Below are positions 1-6,375 of a DNA stretch of 19,587 nucleotides, piece by piece. The DNA comes from an uncultured Porphyromonadaceae bacterium (GTDB lineage: Bacteria; Bacteroidota; Bacteroidia; Bacteroidales; Muribaculaceae), in NCBI GenBank assembly GCA_947176355.1, contig CAMWQY010000009.1:1-19587 (forward strand). The letters run 5' to 3'. Every line of letters begins with the position of its first letter. The stretch's first letter is position 1. The position numbers and the translations under genes were made by a program. The notes under the pieces were generated by a model. The model was not told the origin of the DNA. It searched no databases and saw nothing but the letters and a program-made list of their open reading frames with translations.

Positions 1-356
1 CCTTCGTTCCAACCGAAATTCCAATTCTCCACATCAGGCTCCAAAAATACCCGAACCCAACCAAACTCAGTGAATGGAATAACGGTAGCTATATAAGTGT
101 TGGACGCAACCATCACGCCATCACCTTTGTGAAGACGACCGAGTTCCAGATATGAGCGAATAATCAGTCTTAGTGCATCAAGACCGTTGCTTACTCCTAT
201 GGCGTATTTGGCACCACATTGGGCAGCAACTTCTTCTTCGAAAGCCTTCGTCTGCGGTCCATGCAAATAGCAGCCGCTTCTGATTACGTTGGAAGCGGCT
301 TCGATAAGCTCTGAAGAAAAAGGAGCATTAGTCTCTGCAAGATTTAAGAAATTCAT
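1..356 (-). CDS. DegT/DnrJ/EryC1/StrS sugar aminotransferase, 5' part only (FdtB-like)
   Basis: This is the first ~118 codons of a PLP-dependent nucleotide-sugar aminotransferase; the rest lies beyond the window. My own translation starts MNFLNLAETNAPFSSELIEA and contains YLHGPQTKAFEEEVAAQCGA, GVSNGLDALRLI and ASNTYIATVIPF. These match the N-terminal half of the family, where the G-x-S/N-G-(L/T)-DAL motif binds the cofactor phosphate. The PLP lysine is not in view. The ATG at 356 overlaps the end of the upstream FdtA-like gene by 29 bases, which points to translational coupling. Such pairs make dTDP-3-amino-3,6-dideoxyhexoses (Fuc3N or Qui3N type) for surface glycans. FdtB is inferred from the neighbour; the exact sugar cannot be read from this fragment. 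Confidence 0.85.
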   Translation of the reverse strand, partial: MNFLNLAETNAPFSSELIEAASNVIRSGCYLHGPQTKAFEEEVAAQCGAKYAIGVSNGLDALRLIIRSYLELGRLHKGDGVMVASNTYIATVIPFTEFGWVRVFLEPDVENWNFGWNE

Positions 357-750
357 GATACTCGTCAAGATCCCTAATATAGTCTTCTTCCTCGTAGTGA
401 TGGTCGCACAGTGCCAGACATACGGTTCCGGTAGTGAAATCGTGCATTGAATCCCAAACGCCGGGGGGTATCAGGACTCCTTTGTTGGCACGGTTCATTC
501 GGATTATCATTTCGTCTTCACCATCAGAGAGATGAAGGTCGAAAGAGCCGGAGACAGCAATGAGAACGGTAGTATTCTCCCGATGGGCATGACCGCCACG
601 TGTCTCGCCACCGGGCACATCATAGATGTAGAATACACGTTTAATGGAAAATGGCACGTGGCAACCTTCCTCAATAAAAGAAAGGTTGCCCCGCGGGTCA
701 CATACTTTTGAAAATTCAAATATCCTTACTTTGTCGAGAAGGCGTCCCAT
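328..750 (-). CDS. fdtA: FdtA/QdtA-type dTDP-4-oxo-6-deoxyhexose 3,4-ketoisomerase (cupin)
   Basis: 140 residues, the normal length for the single-domain FdtA/QdtA (WxcM C-terminal-like) cupins. These isomerise dTDP-4-keto-6-deoxyglucose to its 3-keto form before C3 transamination. Visible signatures are DPRGNLSFIE (18-27), the family hallmark RGGHAHR (51-57, with the presumed catalytic pair H54/H56), a beta-rich core, the cupin turn IPPGVWDSM (94-102) and the acidic tail around DHHYEEEDYIRD. The gene starts 3 bases after the hpf stop and its end overlaps the aminotransferase start, so the product feeds the next enzyme. Whether it yields the galacto (FdtA) or gluco (QdtA) epimer cannot be decided here. 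There is no signal peptide, consistent with a cytoplasmic role. Confidence 0.88.
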   Translation of the reverse strand: MGRLLDKVRIFEFSKVCDPRGNLSFIEEGCHVPFSIKRVFYIYDVPGGETRGGHAHRENTTVLIAVSGSFDLHLSDGEDEMIIRMNRANKGVLIPPGVWDSMHDFTTGTVCLALCDHHYEEEDYIRDLDEYHEFLKSCRD

Positions 751-753
751 CCG

Positions 754-1047
754 TCACTTCTTTTCCTTATTACGTTCGAGACGGTTTTCGAGTGCTACGA
801 GAGCCAAATCGAGAGCTTCTTCGAAGGTGTCAGCTGTCTTTGAAGCGAAGATAGCAGCCGACCCGGGTATGATAAGTTCTACACCGGCTTCCTTATTGTT
901 GTTGGTTTCCGGCTTCACGAGAGTATAATTAACGTTTACGCCGCCAATGGCATCAAACCTGCGGACGAGTTTTTCGATTTTCTTATTGGTGAAAGCAGCG
1001 AGTTTGTCGCTGATGTCGAAGTGGATTGCTTTGATCTTAACGTCCAT
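754..1047 (-). CDS. hpf: Ribosome hibernation promoting factor, short form (HPF/RaiA/YfiA family)
   Basis: 97 residues with the beta-alpha-beta-beta-beta-alpha layout of the HPF/RaiA family: MDVKIKAIHFDISDKLAAFTNKKIEKLVRRF as first strand and helix, NVNYTLVKPE, VELIIPG, then TADTFEEALDLALVALENRLER as the second helix. Family members bind the 30S decoding site in slow or stressed cells and block translation. The C-terminal dimerisation extension of long HPF is absent, so this is the short type. The gene lies only 3 bases upstream of the FdtA-like gene on the same strand, an unusual partner for a stasis factor. A 228-base divergent intergenic region lies upstream. The product is cytoplasmic. 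Confidence 0.88.
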   Translation of the reverse strand: MDVKIKAIHFDISDKLAAFTNKKIEKLVRRFDAIGGVNVNYTLVKPETNNNKEAGVELIIPGSAAIFASKTADTFEEALDLALVALENRLERNKEKK

Positions 1048-1069
1048 AGTAAATGAGTTTTAAGGTGGT

Positions 1070-1105
1070 TTAACAATACCGGAGAGAACTCCCCCACTCC
1101 ATCAT
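1070..1105 (-). other. Possible 11-codon leader ORF with strong Shine-Dalgarno, upstream of hpf
   Basis: On the minus strand, AAAGGAGG is followed 7 bases later by ATGATG and an 11-codon frame (MMEWGSSLRYC) ending in TAA, 22 bases before the hpf start. A full Shine-Dalgarno is uncommon in Bacteroidota, which mostly lack them, and this makes the site stand out. A small GGAG-TTCT-CTCC hairpin lies inside the frame. It may be a leader peptide, a ribosome standby site or chance. There is no protein-level evidence. Confidence 0.2.
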
Positions 1106-1156
1106 GATACATCCTCCTTTATCAATATAACACGTATTGCCGATAAAAGTTGCCCA

Positions 1157-1190
1157 TATAATTCATAATTCATAATGCATAGTTCATAAT
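1157..1190. repeat. Short A/T-rich tandem filler (attcataatt type)
   Basis: Three to four imperfect copies of a ~10-base unit (attcataatt) sit in the divergent intergenic region between hpf and the small lipoprotein gene. Similar filler recurs at 2745-2769, 18712-18759 and 18977-19000. No coding or RNA signal is seen in it. Confidence 0.55.
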
Positions 1191-1232
1191 CAAGATGCTT
1201 ATGGAGTGATATTATATAACTTTTCAGCTTTA

Positions 1233-1247
1233 AGTTATGTTATAACT
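1233..1247. repeat. Short palindrome upstream of the lipoprotein gene
   Basis: AGTTAT-GTT-ATAACT is a perfect 6-base inverted repeat with a 3-base spacer, about 30 bases before the ATG at 1277. Its size and place would suit a small operator, but no regulator is known here. A weak promoter-like TAACTTTT lies at 1217-1224 without a convincing -33 partner. Confidence 0.25.
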
Positions 1248-1276
1248 ATATGAGAATAACCCAAAATAACTAAAAC

Positions 1277-1777
1277 ATGAAAACATTTAAATTCTTAAGC
1301 CTCTGCGGACTTGCTTTTCTTATGGCATCTTGTGGCGGCAATGCCAACAAAGAAAAAGAAGCTGAGGCTCAGGCAGCCAACGAGGCATTTTATGCAGAGC
1401 AACCGGTAGAAAGTGGCGTTTATGACGCTATTTATTTCGACATCAAAGGGAAAGATAGCCGCAAAGGTCAGTTTGACGGACGCGTCATCTACGCTCTCAG
1501 CCCCGAACAATCAGCTGTCTTCGTATATGAAAACGGCAACCGCACAAAGATCAAGAATCTTTTGATGCTCGAAAAGGGTTTCCAAAAAGCAGACAGTATC
1601 TTTACCGCTACTGATGCCAAAGGGAATCCGGTGATTGTAGGCAATGACAGCACTAATATGTATGTCAATTACATTGCCAACAGCGACACAGTCACAATCA
1701 CGTTCAACCCGAAAGCACGCAATACTTACTCGCCGATAGAGGCTCTTGGTAAGATAAAGGACGAGGCAAGTAAGTAG
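1277..1777 (+). CDS. Small lipoprotein of unknown function
   Basis: 166 residues. The N-terminus is a lipoprotein signal: a positive start, a hydrophobic stretch and the lipobox LMASC (C19), followed by GGN and a charged, Ala/Glu-rich linker (KEKEAEAQAANEA, ~25-37). The mature part is a compact beta-rich domain (~45-160) with segments such as GVYDAIYFDIKGKDSRKGQFDGRV (~47-70), which recalls NlpE-like small lipoproteins that report envelope state. That resemblance is weak and I do not assign a family. The gene is single, diverges from hpf and converges on tatC with only 12 bases between the stops. No Asp follows the Cys, so outer-membrane placement is likely. Confidence 0.8.
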   Translation: MKTFKFLSLCGLAFLMASCGGNANKEKEAEAQAANEAFYAEQPVESGVYDAIYFDIKGKDSRKGQFDGRVIYALSPEQSAVFVYENGNRTKIKNLLMLEKGFQKADSIFTATDAKGNPVIVGNDSTNMYVNYIANSDTVTITFNPKARNTYSPIEALGKIKDEASK

Positions 1778-1779
1778 TT

Positions 1780-1795
1780 GTTTAAACGATTAAAC
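1780..1795. terminator. Weak inverted repeat between convergent stops
   Basis: GTTTAA-ACGA-TTAAAC lies between the stop of the plus-strand lipoprotein gene and the stop of tatC, overlapping the latter. It is A/T-rich with no clear T-run, so a role as a bidirectional terminator is only suggested by position. Confidence 0.25.
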
Positions 1796-2572
1796 GGCTC
1801 TCCGAGATATAAGGATGGAGACTTCGTAGAGAAGCCATATAGGGAGGGAGACAATCAGCAATGTGAAGGCGTCGGATGTGGGAGTAATTATTGCACAGAC
1901 CACTAAGATCACCAGTATCGCATGACGCCTATAACGCTTTAAGAAGCCGGGATCTATGATTCCGGCTTTTGTCGCTATATACGACAATACCGGAAGTTCA
2001 CACATAATCCCCATAAACAGGCAGAGCATTATCAATACGCTCATATATGACTCCAAGGAAATCAAGTTGGACACTTCCGCAGAAACCTGATATGTCCCAA
2101 GGAAACGGAATGTCAGAGGGAATATGATAAAGTAGCTCAATGCTACGCCAACGAGAAACATTATATAACCACTTACCAACAGACGGATGGAGTATTTCCT
2201 TTCATTTTCATACAAAGCAGGCTTCACAAAACCAAAAAGCTGATGAAGTATATACGGGGAAGCGACAATAAGGGCTACACAAAAGGCAGTCTTCATGTGG
2301 ATCATAAACTGCTGCGCAAGACCGGTATTGATTAGCTCGACTTCAAATGTCTCGACGACATTAAATCCAAATTTCGCTGACAACATGGACAACCAGCGAT
2401 AAAGAATAAAATCTGGAGATTTGGGTGCCAATACGATACCAAATACCTCATCTTTGAGAGCGAAAGCCACAACCGTAAGCACAAGAACTACGGCGAGCAC
2501 TTTAAAAAGCACTCCCCGCAGCACATCAAGATGATCCCAGAAAGTCATTCCGGGATCATTCTTCCTTATCAT
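1790..2572 (-). CDS. tatC: Sec-independent protein translocase subunit TatC
   Basis: 260 residues, the normal TatC length, with six hydrophobic membrane segments (about 22-42, 90-112, 128-152, 178-200, 216-232 and 236-254). Family marks are the N-terminal [10 protein letters not shown] (11-20, the H-L-x-E-L-R signature that contacts twin-arginine signals), the [12 protein letters not shown] loop (117-128), CELPVL (191-196) and the end motif [21 protein letters not shown] (TP-x-x-D and Y-E conserved). TatC recognises the RR signal in the inner membrane and recruits TatA. Its start overlaps the end of tatA by 17 bases. No tatB is present in the window, so this is a minimal TatAC pair. Confidence 0.95.
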   Translation of the reverse strand: MIRKNDPGMTFWDHLDVLRGVLFKVLAVVLVLTVVAFALKDEVFGIVLAPKSPDFILYRWLSMLSAKFGFNVVETFEVELINTGLAQQFMIHMKTAFCVALIVASPYILHQLFGFVKPALYENERKYSIRLLVSGYIMFLVGVALSYFIIFPLTFRFLGTYQVSAEVSNLISLESYMSVLIMLCLFMGIMCELPVLSYIATKAGIIDPGFLKRYRRHAILVILVVCAIITPTSDAFTLLIVSLPIWLLYEVSILISRRAV

Positions 2573-2744
2573 CGTCTTTAAGGCCTGATTCCACTTCCTT
2601 CATACCATCCTTGAATGAGCGGACTCCTTTTCCAAGCCCTTTCATGAGCTCCGGAATCTTCTTTCCGCCAAAGAAAAGAAGGACTACGAGAGCTATTACC
2701 AATATTTCGGAAAGGCCAAGGCCACCAATAAACGTCAAAATCAT
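2556..2744 (-). CDS. tatA: Twin-arginine translocase pore subunit TatA/TatE
   Basis: 62 residues with the TatA plan: a short N-terminal membrane helix ([16 protein letters not shown], 10-25), the hinge FGGKKIPEL (25-33, equal to the family FG-x-x-K-L-P-E-L), an amphipathic helix and a very acidic tail (LKDDDKEE). TatA oligomers form the passage for folded RR-signal proteins. The gene overlaps tatC downstream and begins 23 bases after the stop of the large secreted lyase-like gene. That gap consists almost wholly of three copies of an 8-base repeat, so the ribosome entry site is an A/T-rich stretch rather than a Shine-Dalgarno. Co-transcription with the upstream gene is likely. Confidence 0.93.
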   Translation of the reverse strand: MILTFIGGLGLSEILVIALVVLLFFGGKKIPELMKGLGKGVRSFKDGMKEVESGLKDDDKEE

Positions 2745-2769
2745 AATTCTAAATTCTAAATTCTAAATT
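2745..2769. repeat. Triple 8-base repeat forming the tatA leader
   Basis: attctaaa is repeated three times in a row and makes up the whole gap between the upstream stop codon and the tatA ATG; the upstream TAA itself lies in it. On the coding strand this reads as A/T-rich TTTAGAAT units. Bacteroidota initiate mostly through A/T-rich unstructured leaders, so it may serve tatA translation. Confidence 0.6.
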
Positions 2770-5700
2770 AATCTTGTGGGATCACTTCTTGCATATAAAT
2801 AGCATCAAGACTCCAAAGGGCAGCATCGTTGGTGCTGATAGGCGAAGCTTCATGCATGGGGGCAGGGACTTCACTCCCCTCTATCATACTAACGGACATT
2901 CTTGGGGCTTCAGTATGTTCGGCAGTCGTCAAAAGATCATGCCAGGCCTCTTTTGCCAGTTCCTTGTCGCCACGCTTCCACGCAGAATACGCCTGCAGAC
3001 GCGACACCCGGAATTTATTGCGAAGAATCTCGCGAGCTTTCTGCTTGTAGTAAGTGGCGTGTTCAAGCCATGCGTCTTCCCAATCCTTGTCAGGGATGAG
3101 TTCCATGAGTTCATTGTTCAGTTCGAAACCTCCCATGATTGTCATCAGATGATTAGTGGTCTGCAGTGTTGAATCGCACTCAGAAGTGATAATACCGGTA
3201 GCAGGATCATACCCAAGAGCAAGAGGACCTGTAAAAAGGCGGCTTGGAAGAGCACAAATGCTATTCATTCCAGCCTTTATCTTATCGCGGTAGGATGTAT
3301 TCTCGGTTCTCTCCCATTCTGTCATCCAATTTCCTGCATAAGCCAACCAGTCCGGACCAAAGCGGAGGCGAGCAGGGGCTGTACATGGATATTGCTCACG
3401 TGGCTGGGCGAGGCGCATAGGGTCGATCGTATAGAGTTTCTGATCAGAGTCGGTCACATCACTCATGAGGTCTCCAAGACGCTCATCAGCAGTAAGATAA
3501 TACATAATTCTATTGAATCCGGCTTGGCTAATACGAGCTTCTTTAGCCCCACATCCCCAATGGCTTACATTGTGGCGGCTACCGAGACCGGCATTAGGAC
3601 CTATGTGATATACATCCACTTCGGAGGCGTGACGTGTCATTGCTGTTGCCATACGCCAGAGTTCAGGATCGGCAGTACGCAGGAACTGATACCACAACCA
3701 CAGATTGCTACCAAGCTCAGTATTATCCCATGCATATCCACCAACATCATAACGCCAAGAATGACGCACCGGGTCGTAGGCATGCATCACGTCGCCATAG
3801 TTCCAAAACCCATACCAACGGTTTTCCTCAATCGCATGCTTATAAAAGTCAGCATAATCGTCAAGACGGTCTTCGACTTCGGCACGAGCGGGTGTGCTTC
3901 GGTCAGGCAAGCCCCAGATACCGAACGCTTTATGACGGCGGAGATAGTCGGGTGTAGGCAGAAGGACACTTTCAAGACCGGCAGCTGCAGCATTAGCTGC
4001 AAAGTTTGCCTTTCCTCGGTAGCCATCGTCAGGACGGATTGTTATGCTTGAAGTCCGGGCAATTCCGTATGGCGTACTCATCCCTTCCTGCACATCTTCA
4101 TAACTTGAGTTAAGACCATGAGGACGGTCGTCATAGTGACGCAGATCCATAGGCGTGGCATCAGGATTCCAAAACCAGGCTATCACTGTAGCTTTAGGAG
4201 AGCGGGCTCCTGAAACTTCGAGCCCGGAAGGATAAGATTGCCAGAAATCTTTCATTGAAATGGTCAATCCTCCGGTGACATCACCGGCATATACCGATCC
4301 CTGAGCACGATGCCCACCAAAAGTACCGATCCATGGAGAATCTGGAGTGGCTTTCTTTCGTATCGTATATCCATCGGGACCATTCTGAGAGAGACGGAAA
4401 CCATCCCACTCAGCCCATTCGTCGATAAGTTTTTGACCGGCTTCGTCAAACTCTGTATAATCGAAGACCTTTTCTCCTCTCATCTGCATTTCCTGGACGG
4501 ATGGAGTGAATTGCCCGGAGGTCGGATTGCGTAAAACACGTCTGCCTACAAGAGGCTGCACAGGTTCGCTCCATACGCCATCGTCAGCTGTAGAGAAAGC
4601 CACATGACGATTGTATGTACGTTCACGCATCGGGACATCAAATGCCACACCAAGGGCAGAAATGAAATCCTTTTCCTGGTCACCGTCGAAGATGAATGAG
4701 TGGGTCATCTTTATCTCAGGACTTGTACCGGATGCAATAAGCCGGACATTCCAAGGAAGCCATTCACGACCATCATCCGAACGATGGACTCCTTTTAGAT
4801 AAATCACTGCCCGTTCAGCCCCATTACGTTCTATTCCGGAATAAAGTAGACGGCTATTCATGTCGGTTGATTTGACAGAGCCTACATTTGGTGAGTCTTT
4901 TACAGAACCTACAAGGCGACCATCTACGGCTGTTTTCACTCCCCCGGTCACGATAGAGTCTATGATATTTTCTATTATTTGGCTTGAAGAAGTAACTTTA
5001 GGAATATATATTTCAGAGTTACCTGCCCTTACAACGATTCGATTTCCATCATCCTCTGCAAGCAAATTCTTCTTGTCCTTGATGTTGGATTTTTTCCCTT
5101 GTTGACCGATTCTGACTGTGAGATTTTCAGATCCTGCAGGGACAGTTCCAGAAATTGCAGCCCATTTCACACTTCCATCGGGCCAGAAAGCCAACGGCCA
5201 ACTTTCAGTGGGAATCGTATTGGAGCCGGATGCTATAGCAAGAGGAGTGGTTTTGGAAACAGCTCCTGCATCAAACGGGACACCGAAAGTGACCGGGACA
5301 TCAGAAGTCGGGGCTTTACCGACCCATGCAAGAGGCACATCAGTTTCTTGTAGCGGTTCGCATGAGTATGAAAAATTGGTCAGACGTGTACGGCTGAGTG
5401 TAGTGCGGAAAGCAAACCATCCTTCTGTCAGAGGAGCAGGATCACGGAAATCTACGATTCTCTCTCCATCTATGAAATATTGAGTGCGAAGCCCGTCGTG
5501 AGTAATTTTTATGTGATACCATTTGCCGGGTTTCAGTAGATGATCTGCATCAGTATATTCCTTAATAATAGCAGGACGATAAGCTTCATCCTGAACCCCT
5601 CTTTCATCGCCGGTATAGCGACGGAAACGAGTAGTTGAGTTATGATTTCCGCCATAGCCGAGGTAGTATAGTTGGAGAGCGTATGAATTTACGAATTTGC

Positions 5701-6058
5701 CTCCTCTCTTCTTAAGATTCTTGAAAGGGTCTGAAGCTTTAGGGTCAGAAGCCATCCAGAAGCAGTTGAGGTCACTGAGGCGGTCGTCGGGACCATCCGT
5801 GACAACCTGCGCATCGTATTCGATGACAGTGCGACCGCTCATCTTATCTTTACGCCAGACGCTGAGTCCCTTAGGTGCTATAAATTCGGCGGTATCACCT
5901 TGAAAGGTCACTTTGCAAGGACCTTCTGACTCAATCACCCAATATTTCTTAAAGTCTTTTGCATTAAGTCCGGATATAGACTTAGATGCACCCATGGCAG
6001 AGACTACGTGTGTAAGCATGGCCAAAACCACGAGTAGGTTGATATAGGTTCGTTTCAT
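2768..6058 (-). CDS. Secreted exo-rhamnogalacturonan-lyase-like protein (PcRGLX/YetA family) with N-terminal DUF6250-like domain
   Basis: 1096 residues with a type I signal peptide (MKRTYINLLVVLAMLTHVVSA, cut after ~A21-A24). Residues ~33-235 form a jelly-roll/LamG-like DUF6250-type domain (DRLSDLNCFWMASDP, WYHIKITHDGLRTQYFIDG). From ~240 onward it matches the PcRGLX/YetA-like architecture: a RIFT-barrel start (VPVTFGVPFDAGAVSK, ESWPLAFWPDGSVKWA), a second beta domain and a large helical C-terminal barrel (~690-1090, rich in Trp/Tyr/His, e.g. GFWNYGDVMHAYDP and HNVSHWGCGAK). The fungal member is a PL26 exo-lyase that releases unsaturated units from rhamnogalacturonan I, so pectin side-chain or backbone turnover in the periplasm or outside is likely. 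There is no RR motif, so it uses Sec. It has its own promoter at 6083-6114 and lies 23 bases before tatA. Substrate specificity is inferred, not shown. Confidence 0.8.
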   Translation of the reverse strand: MKRTYINLLVVLAMLTHVVSAMGASKSISGLNAKDFKKYWVIESEGPCKVTFQGDTAEFIAPKGLSVWRKDKMSGRTVIEYDAQVVTDGPDDRLSDLNCFWMASDPKASDPFKNLKKRGGKFVNSYALQLYYLGYGGNHNSTTRFRRYTGDERGVQDEAYRPAIIKEYTDADHLLKPGKWYHIKITHDGLRTQYFIDGERIVDFRDPAPLTEGWFAFRTTLSRTRLTNFSYSCEPLQETDVPLAWVGKAPTSDVPVTFGVPFDAGAVSKTTPLAIASGSNTIPTESWPLAFWPDGSVKWAAISGTVPAGSENLTVRIGQQGKKSNIKDKKNLLAEDDGNRIVVRAGNSEIYIPKVTSSSQIIENIIDSIVTGGVKTAVDGRLVGSVKDSPNVGSVKSTDMNSRLLYSGIERNGAERAVIYLKGVHRSDDGREWLPWNVRLIASGTSPEIKMTHSFIFDGDQEKDFISALGVAFDVPMRERTYNRHVAFSTADDGVWSEPVQPLVGRRVLRNPTSGQFTPSVQEMQMRGEKVFDYTEFDEAGQKLIDEWAEWDGFRLSQNGPDGYTIRKKATPDSPWIGTFGGHRAQGSVYAGDVTGGLTISMKDFWQSYPSGLEVSGARSPKATVIAWFWNPDATPMDLRHYDDRPHGLNSSYEDVQEGMSTPYGIARTSSITIRPDDGYRGKANFAANAAAAGLESVLLPTPDYLRRHKAFGIWGLPDRSTPARAEVEDRLDDYADFYKHAIEENRWYGFWNYGDVMHAYDPVRHSWRYDVGGYAWDNTELGSNLWLWYQFLRTADPELWRMATAMTRHASEVDVYHIGPNAGLGSRHNVSHWGCGAKEARISQAGFNRIMYYLTADERLGDLMSDVTDSDQKLYTIDPMRLAQPREQYPCTAPARLRFGPDWLAYAGNWMTEWERTENTSYRDKIKAGMNSICALPSRLFTGPLALGYDPATGIITSECDSTLQTTNHLMTIMGGFELNNELMELIPDKDWEDAWLEHATYYKQKAREILRNKFRVSRLQAYSAWKRGDKELAKEAWHDLLTTAEHTEAPRMSVSMIEGSEVPAPMHEASPISTNDAALWSLDAIYMQEVIPQD

Positions 6059-6082
6059 GTCTGTTATTTAGGTATGTTTCTG

Positions 6083-6114
6083 CAAAGATAATAAAAGAAT
6101 CTAACATTTGCAAG
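6083..6114 (-). promoter_or_regulatory. Bacteroidota-type promoter for the lyase-like gene
   Basis: On the minus strand, CTTG (-33 box, 6111-6114), exactly 20 bases, then TATCTTTG (-7 box, 6083-6090), a perfect TAnnTTTG. The predicted start is near 6076, giving a leader of about 18 bases before the ATG at 6058. Confidence 0.75.
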
Positions 6115-6247
6115 TTCCACTGAAAGAACTTAGATTTCGTGTAGCGGTGCACTAATATGTCCATAAAGCCGGTGGAAAACAGTTTCGGAGTTTTTAAATT
6201 AGACTTGTAACTTCCGAGGTGAAATTAGGTCCTATCTATTAATAGTT

Positions 6248-6291
6248 AAGTGCTCCCAAAAAGTTGGACATAAAACTTTTTTGGGGCACTT
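6248..6291. repeat. 44-bp near-perfect inverted repeat resembling two abutting IS3-type ends
   Basis: The arms are 6248-6265 and 6274-6291 (16 of 18 identical; the plus-strand RNA has one G-U and one mismatch), around an 8-base loop. Each arm begins AAGTGC(T/C)CC and runs into an A-rich stretch ending AAAAAGTTGGACA on the left side. That wording is typical of IS3-family termini. No transposase or target duplication is visible. It lies between the end of the six-gene operon and the promoter of the lyase-like gene, so it may also act as a terminator. The rest of the 317-base gap (6059-6375) holds only that promoter. Confidence 0.55.
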
Positions 6292-6375
6292 CATAGATGG
6301 GCCATAGACTAAACAATAAGCACACATAACCTAAATGATACCGGGAAGGAAATTTTCATAAATCTTTTGACAAGA

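Noticed and set aside
3392..4051. 219-residue plus-strand frame inside the lyase-like gene
   Set aside because: It is antisense to a well-supported coding region, has no recognisable domain and shows no start-site signal; a shadow frame.
2768..6058. Lyase-like protein as a Tat substrate because tatAC is adjacent
   Set aside because: Its signal begins MKRTYINLL with no twin Arg; a normal Sec signal.
6248..6291. A complete insertion sequence
   Set aside because: There is no transposase frame and no target duplication; only end-like arms remain.
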